A DNA stretch of 64,000 nt from Mycolicibacterium moriokaense (GTDB lineage Bacteria; Actinomycetota; Actinomycetes; Mycobacteriales; Mycobacteriaceae): the NCBI RefSeq assembly GCF_003347205.1, contig NZ_QQBJ01000022.1, positions 117,932 to 181,931 on the forward strand, read 5' to 3'. Under the pieces are notes generated by a model. That model worked only from the letters and a program-made list of their open reading frames with translations. It was not told the origin of the DNA and made no database searches. The position numbers and the translations under genes were made by a program. Shown here in pieces: positions 1-7,614 of this stretch (within the stretch, counting starts at the first letter, position 1; each line of letters opens with the position of its first letter).

Positions 1-209
1 CAGCTTCGCTCGTAGCCGGGCACATCGTCGATGCGGTCGACCACCTTGACCTGATCGAGAAGTGAGGCCAGATCCCCGGTCGCTTCGGGGGCGGCGATCG
101 CCACGGTGTCACCGCGGTAGCCGAGGTCGAAGCTCGGGTTCAGCCAGGCCCCGATCGCGATGGCCACACCCACGAGGGCTACTGCGCCGCTCCTCCGCCT
201 GAACCGCAT
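1..209 (-). CDS. Secreted DUF1524/HNH nuclease-like protein, 5' part only
   Basis: The frame starts at 209 and runs off the left edge, so only about 69 residues are visible. They show a basic n-region (MRFRRRSG), a hydrophobic stretch at residues 8-23 and then VVDRIDDVPGYERS. That last string resembles the start of mycobacterial secreted DUF1524/GmrSD-type HNH nuclease-like proteins, whose catalytic part would lie outside the window. The reading as an exported protein rests on the signal-like N terminus; the nuclease assignment is by resemblance only. Confidence 0.6.
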   Translation of the reverse strand, partial: MRFRRRSGAVALVGVAIAIGAWLNPSFDLGYRGDTVAIAAPEATGDLASLLDQVKVVDRIDDVPGYERS

Positions 210-325
210 GCCATGCCTCCCGATACCGTGATCTGCCAGCTCAGCCTATCGGCGCAATCCGACAATCCGGGCCGCGCCGACACGTGAATTCAGCTGTCAG
301 GTAGCGCTTTTAGGAAATTGTGGGC

Positions 326-351
326 GTGACCTCGGGTGATGACACGTCCCC
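326..351 (-). repeat. 26-bp dispersed element, copy 1
   Basis: On the minus strand the left arm GGGGACGTGTCATC is exact. The right arm keeps GGTCA but differs at four or five places. It is intergenic, between the partial gene ending leftward of 209 and the DUF2637 gene ending at 404. Confidence 0.7.
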
Positions 352-403
352 GACTACGGGCGAGTGAGCATCTAAGGCCTGGCGCGCTAGGTGTCGTCGG
401 GAG

Positions 404-1273
404 CTAGTTCGACTCGCCGCCGAAGCCGGCAGCAACCGCGGCTTGCTGGACCTTCCGGATCGTTTCGTGATGCAGACCGGTGGCGCTGTTGATGCCCCGC
501 TGCGAGACCCCATTGTGGGTGGCCTCCAGCACTTCGGCGATCTGCTCGACCGGGCGGTCGGCGATGGCCTTGACCGTCGAGTTCTGCTGCTGAACCGTGC
601 GCGCGGCCTCGATCCAGTAGCGTCGACGATCCTCTTCCTGCTGCACCTGCTGCACTTCCTGTTGCAGCCGAACAGCTTTCAGGGTCATCGGACGCACTCG
701 CGACAAGATCGCAGAGCCATGAGCGACGGCGAGAAGCGACAAAGGCGGCACGACCCCGATCGCCGCCTTGAGCCAGGGCGCGAGCCCGGTGCCGGGCTCA
801 ATGGTCGCGTGCAGCGCGTTGGCTCCGACGCTGACCATCGCGGACAAGGCCAGCACCGTCCAGAAGAATTGCCGATTCGCGCGCTGCTGCGCACCGTAGG
901 CTCCCAGCGCGAGCACGGCCATGGTGGACGCCAGGATCGTGCCATCGACGATGATCGGCCACAGCGGCGCCAGGTTGCGCGGATAGCCGGCGCGGATCGC
1001 GAGGTCGGTGAGCGACGCGAAGCTGAGAACGAACGACGCGACACCGATGACAGCGGTGATCGCCACGGCGGCAAAGCGGGTGGCGCGCAGCATCTTCGCC
1101 GATCCCGGCGCGGCCAGGACCTCTTCGCCGTCGGCGAACACCAGATCGTCGTCGCGAGGCGGCAGCGCCGCCGACAGGCTGGGCATCGTCGCGATCGGCG
1201 CCGTGGGGGACGGCAGCGCGGTGCCGTTGCGGGCGGGGTGGGTGTCCAGCGGGGCGTCGTCGACGACAGTCAT
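404..1273 (-). CDS. DUF2637 (SpdB-like) membrane protein
   Basis: After an acidic, Pro-rich N terminus the protein has about four hydrophobic helices between residues 65 and 190 in the DUF2637 arrangement (a conserved PIIVDGTILAST helix is visible). A basic, Gln-rich segment follows (LQQEVQQVQQEEDRRR), then a C-terminal helix-turn-helix-like region ending TGLHHETIRKVQQ. DUF2637/SpdB proteins are common on actinobacterial plasmids and are linked to DNA spread, although their molecular role is not settled. I chose the start at 1273 because GAGGA precedes it at good spacing; an in-frame start 23 codons upstream has no ribosome site. Confidence 0.8.
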   Translation of the reverse strand: MTVVDDAPLDTHPARNGTALPSPTAPIATMPSLSAALPPRDDDLVFADGEEVLAAPGSAKMLRATRFAAVAITAVIGVASFVLSFASLTDLAIRAGYPRNLAPLWPIIVDGTILASTMAVLALGAYGAQQRANRQFFWTVLALSAMVSVGANALHATIEPGTGLAPWLKAAIGVVPPLSLLAVAHGSAILSRVRPMTLKAVRLQQEVQQVQQEEDRRRYWIEAARTVQQQNSTVKAIADRPVEQIAEVLEATHNGVSQRGINSATGLHHETIRKVQQAAVAAGFGGESN

Positions 1274-1435
1274 GGCGTCCTCAGGGCTCTGTGAGATCGT
1301 GTGCAATTCGCGTCGAATGAGCCGAATGCTGCTGGCGCACAACGCCGATACTCATTCTTCCGCGCAAATCCTAACACCGCCCAGGCCGCCTGACCGGCTG
1401 CGGCGACCACCGGAAACGACAGTGCCCCGGCCCGG

Positions 1436-2458
1436 TTAGTTACCCGATGCGTGCGGGCCGCCGGCGTTTCCAAATGGTGGCTCTTCGGACTCGATCTCTG
1501 GGATCGCGCCAAACGTCTGCTCGACACCACCGGGGGCGTCGTAGATCTTGTCCTCGGGGAAGATCGCAGGATCACGCTTGGTACTGTCCCCCGATCCCTT
1601 GTTGCCGCCACCGTGCATGCCGTGCATCGGCATCATCGGCATCATCGGACGAGCGCCAGCCGCCCCGGCTCCCGTGCCGGAGCCAGGAGGTTGCAGTGCG
1701 CTGCCCTGCAACGCGCTGGAAGTGTTCATGGGGGTGACTGGGGTCTCCAGGCCGGCCGGCATCGTGGTGCCGGGGTCCATGCCGCCGCCGCCCCCACCGC
1801 CGAAGCCACCGCCGCCACCACCGAGACCATCTAGCCCGAGGTCCGGCGTCGCCGATTCGGCCGCGGACTTCGTGGCCTGCTCCGCTACCTTCCCGACCAG
1901 CTGCCCGACCTGCTCGCCGGCCTTGCCGACCGCCTCACCCATCTTGCTGGCGATCTGCGACAGCTGCTGCGAGACCTGCTGCGCGATCTGCGTGCCGGTC
2001 TGCATGCCCATCTGCATGACCTGCTGCATCATCTGCTGGGACTGATCGCCGCCGAGCATCTCCTGGGCCTTGTCCTTGGCTTCCTGGTCGATCGACTCCG
2101 GATCCAGCTGCCCCGGAACGTCCGAGCCAGCCATCCCCTGGCCGGGAGTGGCGCTGTTGTTCGGGAAGCCGGCGGCGTTCTGCGCGTCCTGGTTCTCGAT
2201 GCTCGACATCGCACCCTGGGTGGTGTTGTTGAGGTCCTGAGCGCCGCTGGACAGTGCCGGACCCGCCGGCGACAGGCCAGCCTGGAGGCTGCCTGTCAGC
2301 ATCGAGATTTGATTCCCGACCGGGCTCGACGCCCCAGGTGGGGACAGCGCCGAGGACACACCGCTCTGCAAGTCGGAACCCGCCTGCTGGCCTTGCTGCC
2401 CCATCGAATCAGACCCACCCTTGAAGGCGGGGATTTCGAAGCGCATCGGGATGCCCAT
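1436..2458 (-). CDS. Gln/Gly-rich protein of the ESX-associated type, function unknown
   Basis: This 340-residue protein has no membrane segment. A Ser/Pro/Gly-rich first third is followed by a long Gln/Met-rich helix (QSQQMMQQVMQMGMQTG, about residues 137-195), a poly-Gly stretch (about residues 212-227), a Met/His-rich patch (MMPMMPMHGMHGGG) and a C terminus with DPAIFPEDKIYDAPGG. Low-complexity helical proteins with such tails are frequent around mycobacterial type VII secretion, but I cannot name a family and assign no function. It is the first gene of a possible leftward unit with the DUF2637 gene. Met5 (2446) is an alternative start. Confidence 0.6.
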   Translation of the reverse strand: MGIPMRFEIPAFKGGSDSMGQQGQQAGSDLQSGVSSALSPPGASSPVGNQISMLTGSLQAGLSPAGPALSSGAQDLNNTTQGAMSSIENQDAQNAAGFPNNSATPGQGMAGSDVPGQLDPESIDQEAKDKAQEMLGGDQSQQMMQQVMQMGMQTGTQIAQQVSQQLSQIASKMGEAVGKAGEQVGQLVGKVAEQATKSAAESATPDLGLDGLGGGGGGFGGGGGGGMDPGTTMPAGLETPVTPMNTSSALQGSALQPPGSGTGAGAAGARPMMPMMPMHGMHGGGNKGSGDSTKRDPAIFPEDKIYDAPGGVEQTFGAIPEIESEEPPFGNAGGPHASGN

Positions 2459-2554
2459 GCCGGTCAGTCTATCTGCAGCAACAGCCCGGAGCGGGCGCCG
2501 ATCACGACGCCTTTCTAGAGGTCTCGCGTGCGCTTGGTGGGCTTGGCGGAGATG

Positions 2555-2824
2555 CTAGGTCCGAGAGGTGACAGTCGAGCGGATCGCCGCCGGAGATGTC
2601 GGGTCGATCAGCGCTAGCAGGGTGTGGCGGGCGTCGACGTCGTGCGGGTCGTCGTGCAGCTCGTCGCACGCGATCCGGATCCGGCGGGCGAGGGTCCGCT
2701 CGTCCAGGGCGGGTGTGGATCGTCGGAGCAGATCACGGGCGTTGGCTTGGGCCACGGGATCCAGCGGGGAGCCATAGAGGTCGTCGCAGGCCTCTTGGAT
2801 CTGGTGGGAGAGCGCATCTGCCAT
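2555..2824 (-). CDS. Small helical protein, paralogue of the one at 43025-43258
   Basis: This 89-residue protein contains IRIACDELHDDPHDVDAR followed by a short Leu-rich helix. The same block (IACDELHDDP-D--AR--LL-LI) occurs in the 77-residue protein at 43025-43258, so the two are paralogues. There are no membrane segments and no recognised domain. The start at 2824 is preceded by GGAG five bases upstream; a start ten codons further upstream has no such site. It diverges from the gene at 2962. Confidence 0.65.
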   Translation of the reverse strand: MADALSHQIQEACDDLYGSPLDPVAQANARDLLRRSTPALDERTLARRIRIACDELHDDPHDVDARHTLLALIDPTSPAAIRSTVTSRT

Positions 2825-2961
2825 CTCTGCTCCTGCCACGTCTTGCGGTGTCAAGTGTGGTTGAGTTTGTTAGTCAACTTCAGTTGTCACTATAGCCAAT
2901 ATTCAAGACGTGTTGTCAACAGATACCCATCGGAGTTGATTGGAGCAGTTAGTCTGCCCAG

Positions 2962-3345
2962 GTGGCTTTCGACGACCTCACCGACGAGGATCTCGCGCTC
3001 GCCACCAGTCGTGTCGCGGCCGACGCCCTACATTCCGCGCGCCTACTGGCCGCCGATCATCTCGTTCGCGGGCCGGGGGCAGGTGCCGGCGACGCAGCCA
3101 CCGCCGTGGACGTCCTTCTCGCGCGCGCCCCCGCGGACACCCGCTACGAGCTGCTGCGCGCATTCGAGAAACCATGGGCGACCTTGGTAATCCGAATCCT
3201 GGCACCAGTGGCGGATCCCGCCCCAGCTATGCAGGACGCTCGCGATCGAGGAGTGACGGCCGCGGCGATCGCCAAGGCGTTGGGAGTGTCCCAGCAGGCG
3301 CTGTACCAGAACCCGCGGTACGCCGAGATCGTCCGCCGCCGCTGA
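2962..3345 (+). CDS. Small protein with C-terminal helix-turn-helix
   Basis: This 127-residue protein starts with GTG. Its first two thirds are Ala-rich and helical. The C-terminal 35 residues (VTAAAIAKALGVSQQALYQNPRYAEIVRR) form a typical helix-turn-helix of the kind that picks a DNA site, so a DNA-binding role is likely. The 138-bp gap to the divergent gene at 2824 is AT-richer than its surroundings and holds repeated GTTGTCA-like half sites (around 2893 and 2929), which could be its operators. The partner and target are not evident. Confidence 0.65.
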   Translation: MAFDDLTDEDLALATSRVAADALHSARLLAADHLVRGPGAGAGDAATAVDVLLARAPADTRYELLRAFEKPWATLVIRILAPVADPAPAMQDARDRGVTAAAIAKALGVSQQALYQNPRYAEIVRRR

Positions 3346-3390
3346 AACCCTGTTTCTAAGTTTCATATATTCGGCCGCAGGTCGGCGGCG

Positions 3391-3480
3391 TCAGATCGGG
3401 CTGATGTCGATGAGGTCGTCGAGGCCTCGAAAGTCGTCGGCATTGCGAGTGCACAACACCCACTTCAGTGGACTTCCGAA
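3391..3480 (-). pseudogene. 3' remnant of a VapC-type PIN-domain toxin
   Basis: The minus strand reads LCTRNADDFRGLDDLIDI and then a stop at 3391-3393. This matches the last conserved block of VapC PIN-domain ribonucleases (TRN-DF-GL). Upstream of about 3480 the frame loses resemblance to the family and there is no room for the catalytic acidic residues of the N-terminal part. It is therefore a decayed fragment next to the intact toxin-antitoxin pair at 3504-4309. Confidence 0.6.
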
Positions 3481-3503
3481 TACGTTCCGAATAAGATCAG
3501 GGC

Positions 3504-3959
3504 ATGACCAAGACAGCCGCGTTGGGCACCACGCGCCGCTCCTCGGACCTGAGCAAGCACTCCGCGGAGGTGTTCGCCGAGGCTGAGGACCACCCTGTGA
3601 CGGTGACGCGGCGCGACGGCGAAGCGCTCGTGCTGATGTCGCAGCGTCAGATGGAGAGCCGTAGCCGCATGCTCGAGTTCGCCGCCCAGCTCATCGGTGT
3701 GACCGTAGACGACAGCGGCCCGCTTGCCGAGCGGATGTCCAGGGCCTTTCCATGGATGCTCGCCTTGTCGCCCGAGGACCGGGCGAGGTGCGCTCAGGAC
3801 CTTGTTGACGCGGCGCGAGCATCGTTTTCCACCGACCAGCCGCATCGGGTGCTTGCGGAGCTCACGTCGTGGCGGGAGACGGCGACGGCCCTTGCCGCCG
3901 GGCTGGGGCGCGGTGAGCTTGAGTGGATCGACGAGGCCGTTGTGGTTGAGCGGCCGTAG
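3504..3959 (+). CDS. Phd/YefM-like antitoxin
   Basis: The N terminus (SSDLSKHSAEVFAEAEDHPVTVTRRDGEALVLMSQRQ) has the layout of the Phd/YefM prevent-host-death fold, which binds DNA as a dimer. The remaining 100 residues are helical and would carry the toxin-neutralising part; at 151 residues it is longer than typical Phd proteins (70-90). Its stop is three bases before the GTG start of the next gene, the usual antitoxin-first order. The pair would be autoregulated by the antitoxin if it behaves like the family. Confidence 0.75.
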   Translation: MTKTAALGTTRRSSDLSKHSAEVFAEAEDHPVTVTRRDGEALVLMSQRQMESRSRMLEFAAQLIGVTVDDSGPLAERMSRAFPWMLALSPEDRARCAQDLVDAARASFSTDQPHRVLAELTSWRETATALAAGLGRGELEWIDEAVVVERP

Positions 3960-3961
3960 CG

Positions 3962-4309
3962 GTGGCGGGTAAGCGCGGTGAGCGTGTTCCTCGTCCTCCA
4001 AAGAAGCAGGAGTTCGAGCTTCGCTTCGCTACTTCTGATGCCGCCAAAGGCTGGCAAGATCTCACGGCCACGATTCGTAATCCACTCGCTGACGCGTGGG
4101 ATTTTCTGACGCGAACGCCGCTCACCGAGACCCCCACCAATTACCCGTTGCGAGGTGAGCTGGGCACTATCTCTCGCGGTGGCAAGACGTTTGAGCGTTG
4201 GCAGCACAAGCCGACCCTGAAGGGCACCGCCCGCATCTGGTTCTTCGTCGAGGACCGCACGGTGTACCTGGAGCAGGTGCACACCAGCCATCCGAACGAA
4301 ACCAAGTAG
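3962..4309 (+). CDS. RelE/ParE-like toxin of the 3504-4309 pair
   Basis: This 115-residue basic protein starts with GTG three bases after the antitoxin stop. It reads FELRFATSDAAKGWQDL near the N terminus, and TARIWFFVEDRTVYLEQVHTSHPNE at the end, which fits the beta-sheet core of RelE/ParE-superfamily toxins. Family members cleave mRNA at the ribosome or act on gyrase; the sequence does not tell which. The assignment rests on order, size and fold-like pattern. Confidence 0.7.
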   Translation: MAGKRGERVPRPPKKQEFELRFATSDAAKGWQDLTATIRNPLADAWDFLTRTPLTETPTNYPLRGELGTISRGGKTFERWQHKPTLKGTARIWFFVEDRTVYLEQVHTSHPNETK

Positions 4310-4317
4310 TTCGCTGG

Positions 4318-4349
4318 AGTGGCGGCCACGGTGTTCCGTGGCCGCCACT
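4318..4349. terminator. Bidirectional hairpin terminator between convergent genes
   Basis: A perfect 14-bp stem (AGTGGCGGCCACGG and its complement) closes a 4-base loop between the toxin gene ending at 4309 and the leftward gene ending at 4356. There is no U-tract, which is common in mycobacteria. Confidence 0.8.
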
Positions 4350-4355
4350 GCCGGG

Positions 4356-6326
4356 TTATGCCGCCGCGGCGTGCTTGGGGGCGTCGCTGCTTGCTGCGGC
4401 GTGGCGGGGGGATGTGGCGGAGGCGTGCTTGGGTGTCTTGGTCGAGCTGCCCGCGGTGGTGGTGGCGCGGTGGGGGGTGCCCTGCCCGGTAGTGCTGGTC
4501 GCGTTGTCGTTCTTGTCGGCGTCGCGGACGCGGGGCTTCTTGGGTGTGGTGGCAGGTTGGTCGGTGGCGGCGTTCGTGGAGTCGTCGCCCGTGGTGGTGG
4601 GCTTCTTCACGGCGGGCTTGGTCTCCGCTGCGGGAGTCTCGGCGTCCGGCTCGCTCTCGCCAGCCGGCTTGGTGGCGTCCGGCTTGGTCTCCGTGGCGTC
4701 GGACGGTGTGGTCGCAGTGTCGGTGTCGGGGGTGGCCGTAGCGGGCGGGGTGTCGGCGGTGGGCGGGGTGTCGGCGGTGGGTGTGGTGGCGTCGACGTTG
4801 GCGGTTTCGTCGAGCTCGGCGGTCGCGGGTGGTTCGGCGGTGACTGCTGCGCTGCGCGTTCCGGGGATGTGTTCGGTTGTTGCGTCGCCTGTTTCGGTGT
4901 TGTGGGCGGGTCGCTCCGAGGTGTCCCCCGTGGTTGGCTCGGCGTCCTTGGCGGTCGTGGTGTCGGCGGCGAGGGTGAGGGTGACGGCTTTGGGTGCGGC
5001 GGCCGCGGTGAGGCTGCCGGTGATGGAGGAGCCGAAGTCGAGGGCCGCGGCGATGGTGCGTAGGCCGGCGGCTGTGGTGAAGGCTGCGGCGTTGACGAGG
5101 CCGTTGACGGTGGCGGCCATGGCGTGGGGCAGGCTGTAGACGAGGGAGGGCAGTCCGGCGGCTTGCATGATGCCGCTGGCGGCGGTGGCCAATCCTGCTG
5201 TGAGCGCGGTGATTACGTCGGCGGTGGCGGTGGCGATGTCGGCGGCGGCGGTGAACGGCACTGAGGCCAGGGATCCGGCGGTGTGGGCGACCTTGGTGAC
5301 GGTGGTGATGCCGGCGCCGACGAGGACGGAGACGGCGTGGGTGTAGCTGGCGGGGCTCAGGGGTGCGGAGCCGATGGTGTTGATGACTTCTTGGATGGCG
5401 CCGGAGCGGGTGCCGTCGCCGATCCAGGTGGCGATCGCGTCGGTGGCGCCGTCGGCGATCTTGTCGAGGGTGGTGGCGGCGGCGGTGGTGATGGTGGTGG
5501 AGGCTCCGTTGACGCCGGCGACGGCGGCGGTGACGGGGGCGGAGACGATGCCTTGGACGGCGGTGAGGAGGCCGTTGATGAGGTCGATGCCGGTGAGGGT
5601 CTTGCCGGCGCCGAGGAGGCCGTTGAAGGTGTCGAGGGCGTTGTCGACTTGGGCGGTGACTCCGGTGACGACGGCGTGGGTGACGGTGAGGACGTTGGCG
5701 CCGAGGTTGTTGACGGCGCCGATGCCTTCGGTGACGAGGAGGCCGGCGATGTCGAGGGGCGTGTTGATGAGGCCGGTGTAGCTGGGTAGTGCCAGCGGAT
5801 TGTTGATGACGGTGGCGACGGCGTGCAGGGCGGTGCCGAGGGAGCCGGTCAGGGTGGAGGTCAGCAGGTCGGCGAGCTGACCGGTGGTCAGCACGATGGT
5901 GCCGTTGGCGGCGTCGATGGAGTTCGACAGGCGTGAGAGGCCGTTGCCTGCAGTGTCTTTGAGGGTGGTGAGGATTGCGGCCAGGGTCCGGTTGTCGGTG
6001 GCGTCGATGAGGCCGTCCCACAGGCTGTCGTTGAGGGTGGCGGCCGAGCCCAGGGCGTTGGCCAGGGTTTGGCCGGGGGCTCCGACGAGCCCGGTGACGG
6101 TGGTGGAGGCGGACTGCAGGGCGGCGTTGAGGTTGTTGATCAGCGCGGTGACGTCGGCAGGGTTGATGGCGGCGGTCAGCTCCAGGCGCGGTGCCGAGAC
6201 CTGGGGCAGCGACAGGTGCAGCGGTGGTGTCGGCGGGGGCAGCACCAGTGGGGTCAGGGTGAGGGCTGCGGCGGTGGTCAGGGCGAGGGCGGGACGGGGC
6301 GAGCGGCGGGAAGCGGCGGCGTACAT
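4356..6326 (-). CDS. Large secreted or surface protein with Thr/Ala/Pro-rich tail
   Basis: The 656-residue product starts with a signal-like segment (basic start, then ALALTTAAALTLTPLVLPPP). Residues 50-430 are Ala/Thr/Val/Gly-rich amphipathic stretches with repeating TVTG-V, AVVNN and NGLL elements and no cysteines. The last 220 residues are a disordered Thr/Pro/Asp/Ala/Lys region with the repeated unit PTADTPPTADTPP. This architecture is common in mycobacterial envelope-associated proteins of unknown function. It stands alone between a terminator and a non-coding stretch. No enzymatic motif is visible. Confidence 0.75.
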   Translation of the reverse strand: MYAAASRRSPRPALALTTAAALTLTPLVLPPPTPPLHLSLPQVSAPRLELTAAINPADVTALINNLNAALQSASTTVTGLVGAPGQTLANALGSAATLNDSLWDGLIDATDNRTLAAILTTLKDTAGNGLSRLSNSIDAANGTIVLTTGQLADLLTSTLTGSLGTALHAVATVINNPLALPSYTGLINTPLDIAGLLVTEGIGAVNNLGANVLTVTHAVVTGVTAQVDNALDTFNGLLGAGKTLTGIDLINGLLTAVQGIVSAPVTAAVAGVNGASTTITTAAATTLDKIADGATDAIATWIGDGTRSGAIQEVINTIGSAPLSPASYTHAVSVLVGAGITTVTKVAHTAGSLASVPFTAAADIATATADVITALTAGLATAASGIMQAAGLPSLVYSLPHAMAATVNGLVNAAAFTTAAGLRTIAAALDFGSSITGSLTAAAAPKAVTLTLAADTTTAKDAEPTTGDTSERPAHNTETGDATTEHIPGTRSAAVTAEPPATAELDETANVDATTPTADTPPTADTPPATATPDTDTATTPSDATETKPDATKPAGESEPDAETPAAETKPAVKKPTTTGDDSTNAATDQPATTPKKPRVRDADKNDNATSTTGQGTPHRATTTAGSSTKTPKHASATSPRHAAASSDAPKHAAAA

Positions 6327-6710
6327 ATGGTCTCCTGCGAGCGGGCGGGATCCCAGGTGTTTACCTGGTGCGGGGAATTTACCAACAGTGGTGACTTTCT
6401 CGGGTCTTTCACCAAGCAGTGAAATTTGCCCTTACGCCCGGACGGGCTTTCTGACACCTCGCGTCCGGGGGCGGGGGGCCATGCCATCGCCGCAGGTCAC
6501 GAGCATGGGCGGGCAGTTCGAGTTCGTCGATGCCGACGGGCGCCGGCGACGCGCGACCATTCGTGGAGACGTGCTATGCCCGCAGCTCAGCGGCAGTTCT
6601 TCCCTCAGTAGCTGCGCCGCCAGGTCGCCTGGGCGCCGGCTAGGCGTTCTGGGTAACCAGCTGCGGCTGCTGATCGGCGAGCTGGCGCACCGGCTGGGGC
6701 ACTTCCGAGT
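6327..6710. other. Non-coding stretch, possible gene remnant
   Basis: No convincing intact gene is present. A rightward open stretch from 6481 reads MPSPQVTSMGGQFEFVDADGR before running into element copy 2, and could be a broken 5' end. Bases 6327-6420 hold the AT-rich upstream region of the surface protein gene. Confidence 0.4.
6565..6590 (+). repeat. 26-bp dispersed element, copy 2 (divergent)
   Basis: GGAGACGTGCTAT followed by a right arm that keeps CGC and TCAG at the correct distance. It is the least certain of the 16 copies. Confidence 0.5.
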
Positions 6711-7162
6711 TCATGCCATCCACGACATGCTGGCGGCTTCGGCCTTGGAGGCGGTGCGGCTGGCGCGCAGTTGGCTGCGCTGGTCTCGGGCGATGCGGCG
6801 GGACAGCACGAGGTCCTCGCGCCAGGAAAGGCGCCGGAGGGTGCCGGCCAGGCCGTTGATCTGGGCGTCGCTCAGGCCGGCCAGCTCGCCGGCGCCGTCA
6901 TGGGCTGCCAGCACGACGATGCCGCGCATCAGCGGCACGTTCGAGGCGGTGAATCGCGTTGTGGCCAGGAGGAGCTCGGTGGCGCTGCGGTTGACTCGCC
7001 GGTGCGCTCGGTGCGTGGAGGGGTGAACCAGAAGTCAATGCCCGCCGTGTTCGTCAGGGTCTCCACGCTGGTCTCGCGGATGAGGTCGGCGATGTCGTCG
7101 GCGGACAGGAGGCGGCGCTTGTACAGCTCGCCGTTGTGGCTGGCGTGGAGTACTTGAATCAT
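6711..7162 (-). pseudogene. Frameshifted small accessory gene, paralogue of 61862-62290
   Basis: Frame A starts at 7162 (MIQVLHASHNGELYKRR) and reads through GIDFWFTP. Another frame then carries RRVNRSATELLLATT, VPLMRGIVVLAAHD and a stop at 6711. Adding one base in the GGGG run at 7020-7023 joins both frames into a 150-residue protein. The intact gene at 61862 shows the same order (FWF, AVNRMATLNLLAA, VPLLRGAALV), so the frames belong together. It is either a real single-base loss or a homopolymer sequencing error. Function is unknown. Confidence 0.75.
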
Positions 7163-7245
7163 GTTCGGGCCCTTTGTCCGTCGGTCGAAGGTCGCGCACC
7201 GCCAACGTACCCTCGGTGGCCAGCTGGGGACGGACGACTTGGCGC

Positions 7246-7270
7246 GGGACGTGTCGTTTGCCGTGGTCAG
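7246..7270 (+). repeat. 26-bp dispersed element, copy 3
   Basis: GGGACGTGTCGTTTG followed by CCGTGGTCAG; one base shorter at the left end than the consensus. Intergenic. Confidence 0.7.
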
Positions 7271-7367
7271 AGGGTTGCGGGTGTGTGAGCGTCGAGGTGA
7301 CGGACTTTGGTGGGTGCCCGGCTGTTTCCACTCAATCCAGCGGCCCGGGGCGCCGGGACCGGCTGCC

Positions 7368-7393
7368 GGGGACGTGCTATCTGCGCTGGTAGG
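7368..7393 (+). repeat. 26-bp dispersed element, copy 4
   Basis: Both arms match well: GGGGACGTGCTATC, two free bases, then CGCTGGTAGG. Intergenic, 122 bp after copy 3. Confidence 0.8.
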
Positions 7394-7497
7394 CGGCTAC
7401 TTGCGCGGAGAGGGTTGCTGCGTCGCCGCTATTGACCGGATTCTTGGGCGCAAGCCTCGGACTTTAGTCCGGGGTGAGCGGCGCCCGCCGCCGCAGC

Positions 7498-7523
7498 GGG
7501 GACATGTCATCAACCCTCCGCCT
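7498..7523 (+). repeat. 26-bp dispersed element, copy 5 (left arm only)
   Basis: The left arm GGGGACATGTCATC is exact and the right arm is not recognisable. Intergenic. Confidence 0.6.
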
Positions 7524-7588
7524 CGCGCAGCAGCCCGCCGCTCGGTGTAGTCGGCGGGGCCGCGGGCGAACGTGGCCTGCGAGGACGC

Positions 7589-7614
7589 GGGGACGTGTCA
7601 TCGTCGATGTTCAG
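7589..7614 (+). repeat. 26-bp dispersed element, copy 6, supplies a stop codon
   Basis: The left arm GGGGACGTGTCATC is exact and the right arm is CGATGTTCAG. The TCA at element positions 23-25 is the TGA stop of the leftward ADP-ribosyltransferase gene. Confidence 0.8.

Larger units (their letters stand above)
7163..7588. other. Non-coding region holding three dispersed elements
   Basis: No reading frame here looks like a protein. The stretch separates the frameshifted gene from the end of the ADP-ribosyltransferase gene and contains element copies 3, 4 and 5, with copy 6 at its border. A small inverted repeat (CGGACT, two bases, AGTCCG) lies near 7468. Confidence 0.6.
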
